NCBI GenBank assembly: GCA_017450425.1
Contig: JAFSUV010000034.1
Coordinates: 1-17,016 of the forward strand
From: Kiritimatiellia bacterium
GTDB lineage: Bacteria; Verrucomicrobiota; Kiritimatiellia; RFP12; UBA3636
Direction: 5' to 3'
Length of the DNA: 17,016 nt
Position numbers and translations under genes: made by a program. Positions 14,447-17,016 of the stretch are shown piece after piece; the first letter of the stretch is position 1, and each line of letters starts with the position of its first letter. Under the pieces are notes generated by a model. That model made no database searches. It was given only the letters and a program-made list of their open reading frames with translations, and had not been told where the DNA came from.

Positions 14447-15721
14447 ATGAAGAAAGCAATCGCAACATTCGCAATCGCGGCGTCCGCCGCAACCATCATC
14501 CGCGCAGCCACGCCGACCGTCAGCGGAACGGGCGTCTCCGAATCCGGCGGAACGCTCACCGTCACCTACACGCTCGACGCCGCCGCGGTCGTGACCTTCG
14601 ACGCCACCACCAACGGCGCGCCGATCGACGCCTCGTGTTTCAAGAGCGCCGCCGGCGACGTCTGGAAGCGTGTCGAGGCCGGCACGGGCACCTTCTCGTG
14701 GCGTCCGGCAAACGACATCCCGCTGCTGAACCTGGACGGCGCAGACCTCAGCGTGCGCGTCAAGGCTTGGGACGTCGAAGCGCCGCCGGACTACATGGTC
14801 GTCTCGCTCGCCACGAACGCCGCGACCCAGGTCTCGGTCGCCTACTACGAGTGCGAAGCGCAGCTCCCGGGCAAGGTGACGGATCCCGTTTACAAGACCT
14901 CGAAGCTCGTGATGCGAAAGATCCCCGCGGCCGGCGTCACCTGGCGCATGGGTTCGCCATCCGGGGAACTCGGCCGAACGATGGGAAGCGGCGCCCAAGA
15001 GACGCCGCACCTCGTGACGCTCACCGCCGACTACTACCTCGGCGTCTATCCCGTGACGATCGCGCAGTGGAACTACATGAACGGCTCGAAATCGACCGAC
15101 ATGAAGGCGCAGCGCGTGAACAACATGAAGGATTTGCGCGGCGACCAGTCCGAATCCGGCGTTGCGGCGTGGCCGGGCGGCGGCCACACCATCGACAAGG
15201 CGTCGAGCCGCCTCTACATCATCCGGCAGTACACGGGCATCGACTTCGACATCCCCACGGAGGCGCAGTGGGAGTTCGCCTGCCGCGCCGGAGAGTCCGC
15301 CGCCCTCTACACGGGCGAAGAACTGTCGAACACCGCGTCAAGCGGCGAACTGGACGATGTCGCGTGGTATGCCGGCAACTATCCCGGAACGGTCGTGCAA
15401 TGGCCGGCGTTCATGGAAGTCGGCCTCAAGGCGCCGAACGCCTACGGCCTCTACGACATGCTGGGCAACATCTACGAACTCTGCCTCGACCGGTACAGCG
15501 CGACCATGTCGGCGGATGCCGTCACCGACCCCGTCGGCCCGACGAGCGGCTCCGACTACGTGAAGCGCGGCGGCGCGATCTCGGCGCCCGCCTACTTCTG
15601 CCGCGCGGCCTCGCGCTCGATGAGCAACGGAAGCGGCGCCTGGGCCGACGCATTCATCACAAGCCCGCAGCACTGCAACACCGGCTGGCGCCTCTGGGCG
15701 CCGGCGCAGGCCGTGAAATAA
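14447..15721 (+). CDS. Exported SUMF1 (FGE-fold) domain protein, paralogue 2
   Basis: This is the closest of the three to ordinary SUMF1 proteins (424 residues). A signal peptide (1-20, MKKAIATFAIAASAATIIRA) is followed by the shared beta-rich domain (~22-120: VTYTLDAAAVVTFD, GDVWKRVEAGTG, VRVKAWDVEAPPDYMVVSL). The SUMF1 domain begins KLVMRKIPAAGVTWRMGSPSGE (~154). It contains the TPHLVTLTADYYLGVYPVTIAQWN signature, PTEAQWEFACRAG (~270), NAYGLYDMLGNIYELCLD (~331, with L replacing the usual W of EW) and GWRLWAP at the end. After KRGGAISAPAYFC the first FGE cysteine position is A380 and the second is C385, so the catalytic pair is incomplete. Gaps of 19 and 22 bases to its neighbours and a strong Shine-Dalgarno fit a cotranscribed array. 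Confidence 0.9.
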   Translation: MKKAIATFAIAASAATIIRAATPTVSGTGVSESGGTLTVTYTLDAAAVVTFDATTNGAPIDASCFKSAAGDVWKRVEAGTGTFSWRPANDIPLLNLDGADLSVRVKAWDVEAPPDYMVVSLATNAATQVSVAYYECEAQLPGKVTDPVYKTSKLVMRKIPAAGVTWRMGSPSGELGRTMGSGAQETPHLVTLTADYYLGVYPVTIAQWNYMNGSKSTDMKAQRVNNMKDLRGDQSESGVAAWPGGGHTIDKASSRLYIIRQYTGIDFDIPTEAQWEFACRAGESAALYTGEELSNTASSGELDDVAWYAGNYPGTVVQWPAFMEVGLKAPNAYGLYDMLGNIYELCLDRYSATMSADAVTDPVGPTSGSDYVKRGGAISAPAYFCRAASRSMSNGSGAWADAFITSPQHCNTGWRLWAPAQAVK

Positions 15722-15729
15722 AGGGAAGG

Positions 15730-15735
15730 AAGGAG
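15730..15735 (+). promoter_or_regulatory. Shine-Dalgarno for SUMF1 paralogue 3
   Basis: AAGGAG lies 8 bases before ATG 15744 within a purine-rich run (15721-15736) that fills most of the 22-base gap. It supports this start. Confidence 0.75.
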
Positions 15736-15743
15736 ACAACACG

Positions 15744-16955
15744 ATGAAAAACCCGACAATCTTTCTGGCGGCTCTGGCGGCTCTGGCGGCTTGCGCGCCG
15801 CTCGCGCACGCCGAAACGACCGTGCCGAGCGTGACGAGCATCACCAAGGCGGGCAAGTCCTTTAGTTCGCGGCTCGAAGTCGAATACACGATCGACAACC
15901 CTGCGGTCGTGACGTTCGACCTCTACACGAACGGCGTCCCCGTCGATGCCGCGCTCCTGGGAACGGCGACTGGCGATGTATTCAAGCGGCTCGACGCCGG
16001 AACGCACCGCTTCACGTGGCGCGTCGTCGATGCCCTGCCGGCCGATATGCGCATTACCGGCGGCGGCGCGGTCGTCCGCGTCAAGGCGTGGCCGCTCGGC
16101 CAGCCGCCGGACTACATGGTGATCGACCTGACGGAGAGCGAAGGCGACATCGCATATTACGACGATGCAGGGCAGCTCCCCGACGGCATCGGCGATGACG
16201 CCTACAAGACGACGAAGCTCGTCATGCGCAAGATTCCCGCCGCATATCTGTGGTGGAAGGCCGGCTGCCCGACCAACGCCACCGGCACCACGGTGTCGCC
16301 GCGCATGACGCTCCTCTCCTCGGACTACTACATGGGCGTCTATGAACTCACCGAGGCGCAGCGCAACCGTCTCATGGGCGGCGCGGATCTGACGTCGTGC
16401 AAGCCGCGCCGCGACAGTTGGAACGGTTTCAGCACGGCCCTGGAGACATACTCGGACTATGCCGGGCTTTCGTTCAGGATGCCGACTTCGGCCGAGTGGG
16501 AATTCGCCTGCCGCGCCGGGAGCACCAACGACCTCTACACGGGCGAAAACCTCGCGGACGCCACGGTTTCGGCCAATCTCGACGCCATTGCCTGGTACGG
16601 CTACAACTCCGGTTCCACCGCCGGCGACACGCAGACCGCGGCCCTGCACGATGTCGGACTCCTCGCCCCCAACGCCTACGGTCTCTACGACACGCTCGGC
16701 AACGTCTGGGAGTGGTGCAGCGACTGGAATGGCGGCTACACGATGGCCGACCAGACCGATCCAACGGGAGTGGCAAGCGGGACGCAGCGCGTCCGGCGCG
16801 GCGGCGCATTCGATTCGCCGGCGCTGCGCTGCACGACGCATGCGATCCTCGGCAACGCCCCGAACTATTCCGCCGATTCCGCGTCCGGCGTGACCGGCTC
16901 GACGCTCAACAACCAGGGATTGAGGTTGTGCGCACCATGCCGCGCAGTCCGTTAG
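15744..16955 (+). CDS. Exported SUMF1 (FGE-fold) domain protein, paralogue 3, possible lipoprotein
   Basis: The 403-residue protein has the same layout as the two before it. The signal peptide can be read two ways: cleavage by signal peptidase I after AHA (residue 23), or a lipobox L14-A-A-C17 that would make it a lipoprotein. The shared beta-rich domain spans ~28-128 (VEYTIDNPAVVTFDLYTNG, GDVFKRLDAG, VRVKAWPLGQPPDYMVIDL). The SUMF1 domain starts KLVMRKIPAA (~158) but has WWKAGCP where paralogues 1 and 2 have WRMGS. It contains MPTSAEWEFACRAGS (~246), NAYGLYDTLGNVWEWCSD (~310), RRGGAFDSPALRC (351-363) and GLRLCAP. The first FGE cysteine is S358 and only C363 remains, so enzymatic sulfatase activation is unlikely. 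It is the last clear gene in the window. Confidence 0.88.
   Translation: MKNPTIFLAALAALAACAPLAHAETTVPSVTSITKAGKSFSSRLEVEYTIDNPAVVTFDLYTNGVPVDAALLGTATGDVFKRLDAGTHRFTWRVVDALPADMRITGGGAVVRVKAWPLGQPPDYMVIDLTESEGDIAYYDDAGQLPDGIGDDAYKTTKLVMRKIPAAYLWWKAGCPTNATGTTVSPRMTLLSSDYYMGVYELTEAQRNRLMGGADLTSCKPRRDSWNGFSTALETYSDYAGLSFRMPTSAEWEFACRAGSTNDLYTGENLADATVSANLDAIAWYGYNSGSTAGDTQTAALHDVGLLAPNAYGLYDTLGNVWEWCSDWNGGYTMADQTDPTGVASGTQRVRRGGAFDSPALRCTTHAILGNAPNYSADSASGVTGSTLNNQGLRLCAPCRAVR
15765..15791 (+). repeat. Three perfect 9-bp repeats inside a signal peptide
   Basis: CTGGCGGCT occurs three times in a row, encoding Leu-Ala-Ala three times (residues 8-16), immediately before Cys17. Gain or loss of a unit keeps the frame but changes the length of the hydrophobic core. 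Confidence 0.9.
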
Positions 16956-17016
16956 GTGGATTCGTTTGCGCCATGCAAGCGGCTTTGACGGCGGCGGCCG
17001 GTCTGAATGGCGCGGC
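16956..17016 (+). other. Window end, unassigned
   Basis: Sixty-one bases follow the last stop. An ATG at 16973 opens a frame (MQAALTAAAG...) that runs off the window. It has no Shine-Dalgarno site, unlike the cassette genes, so I do not call it a gene. No terminator hairpin with a T-run is visible, so the cassette may continue. Confidence 0.3.

Noticed and set aside
13051..14565. Long - strand frames opposite the SUMF1 genes (also 14420-15187 and 15657-16841)
   Set aside because: They are complementary to well-supported SUMF1 genes, with low-complexity Arg/Val/Gly translations and no Shine-Dalgarno sites.
13180..16955. Active formylglycine-generating enzymes for sulfatase maturation
   Set aside because: Each lacks the first catalytic cysteine, and no sulfatase gene is in the window.
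16973..17016. Start of a further gene at ATG 16973
   Set aside because: Only 14 codons are visible, with no Shine-Dalgarno site and no recognisable sequence.

Overview
The window is a GC-rich chromosomal segment (roughly mid-60s % GC by eye). All 13 supportable genes lie on the + strand and are tightly packed. Arrays of secreted SUMF1-fold paralogues, a fibronectin type III surface protein, a XylR-type AraC regulator, and little Shine-Dalgarno use in most genes suggest a member of the PVC group. An uncultured Kiritimatiellota, Lentisphaerota or Verrucomicrobiota lineage is my best guess, but this is inference from gene style and not from a marker gene.

Region 1 (about 180-6289) is a metabolic unit. 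A short AT-rich leader precedes ribD and ribE (riboflavin synthesis). These are followed by a pRiA4b ORF-3-like protein with a lysine/proline/alanine repeat tail, folE and folD (folate / one-carbon metabolism), and iorA (indolepyruvate:ferredoxin oxidoreductase alpha subunit). Most junctions overlap or are separated by a few bases, so one transcript is likely, ending at a hairpin that begins within the iorA stop codon. The flavin and folate genes both draw on GTP-derived pterin or flavin chemistry. iorA stands apart because its beta-subunit partner is not adjacent.

Region 2 (about 6310-8801) has its own promoter-like signal. It encodes a large exported protein with beta-sandwich and fibronectin type III domains.

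Region 3 (8861-12688) carries a YdbH-like inner-membrane-anchored protein, a D-2-hydroxyacid dehydrogenase and a XylR-like AraC regulator with a periplasmic-binding-protein-like sensor domain. They are spaced as an operon and none has a Shine-Dalgarno site.

Region 4 (12689-16955) starts with a T-tract and promoter-like region. It then encodes a 103-residue exported protein and three tandem, diverged paralogues. Each paralogue has a signal peptide, a shared ~100-residue beta-rich domain of unknown name, and a C-terminal SUMF1 (FGE/C-type-lectin-like) domain. All four genes have strong Shine-Dalgarno sites, unlike every upstream gene. All three SUMF1 domains keep only one of the two cysteines needed for formylglycine-generating activity, so they are probably binding or structural modules. 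This cassette is the most interesting part of the window. No rRNA, tRNA, CRISPR array, insertion sequence or reverse transcriptase was seen.
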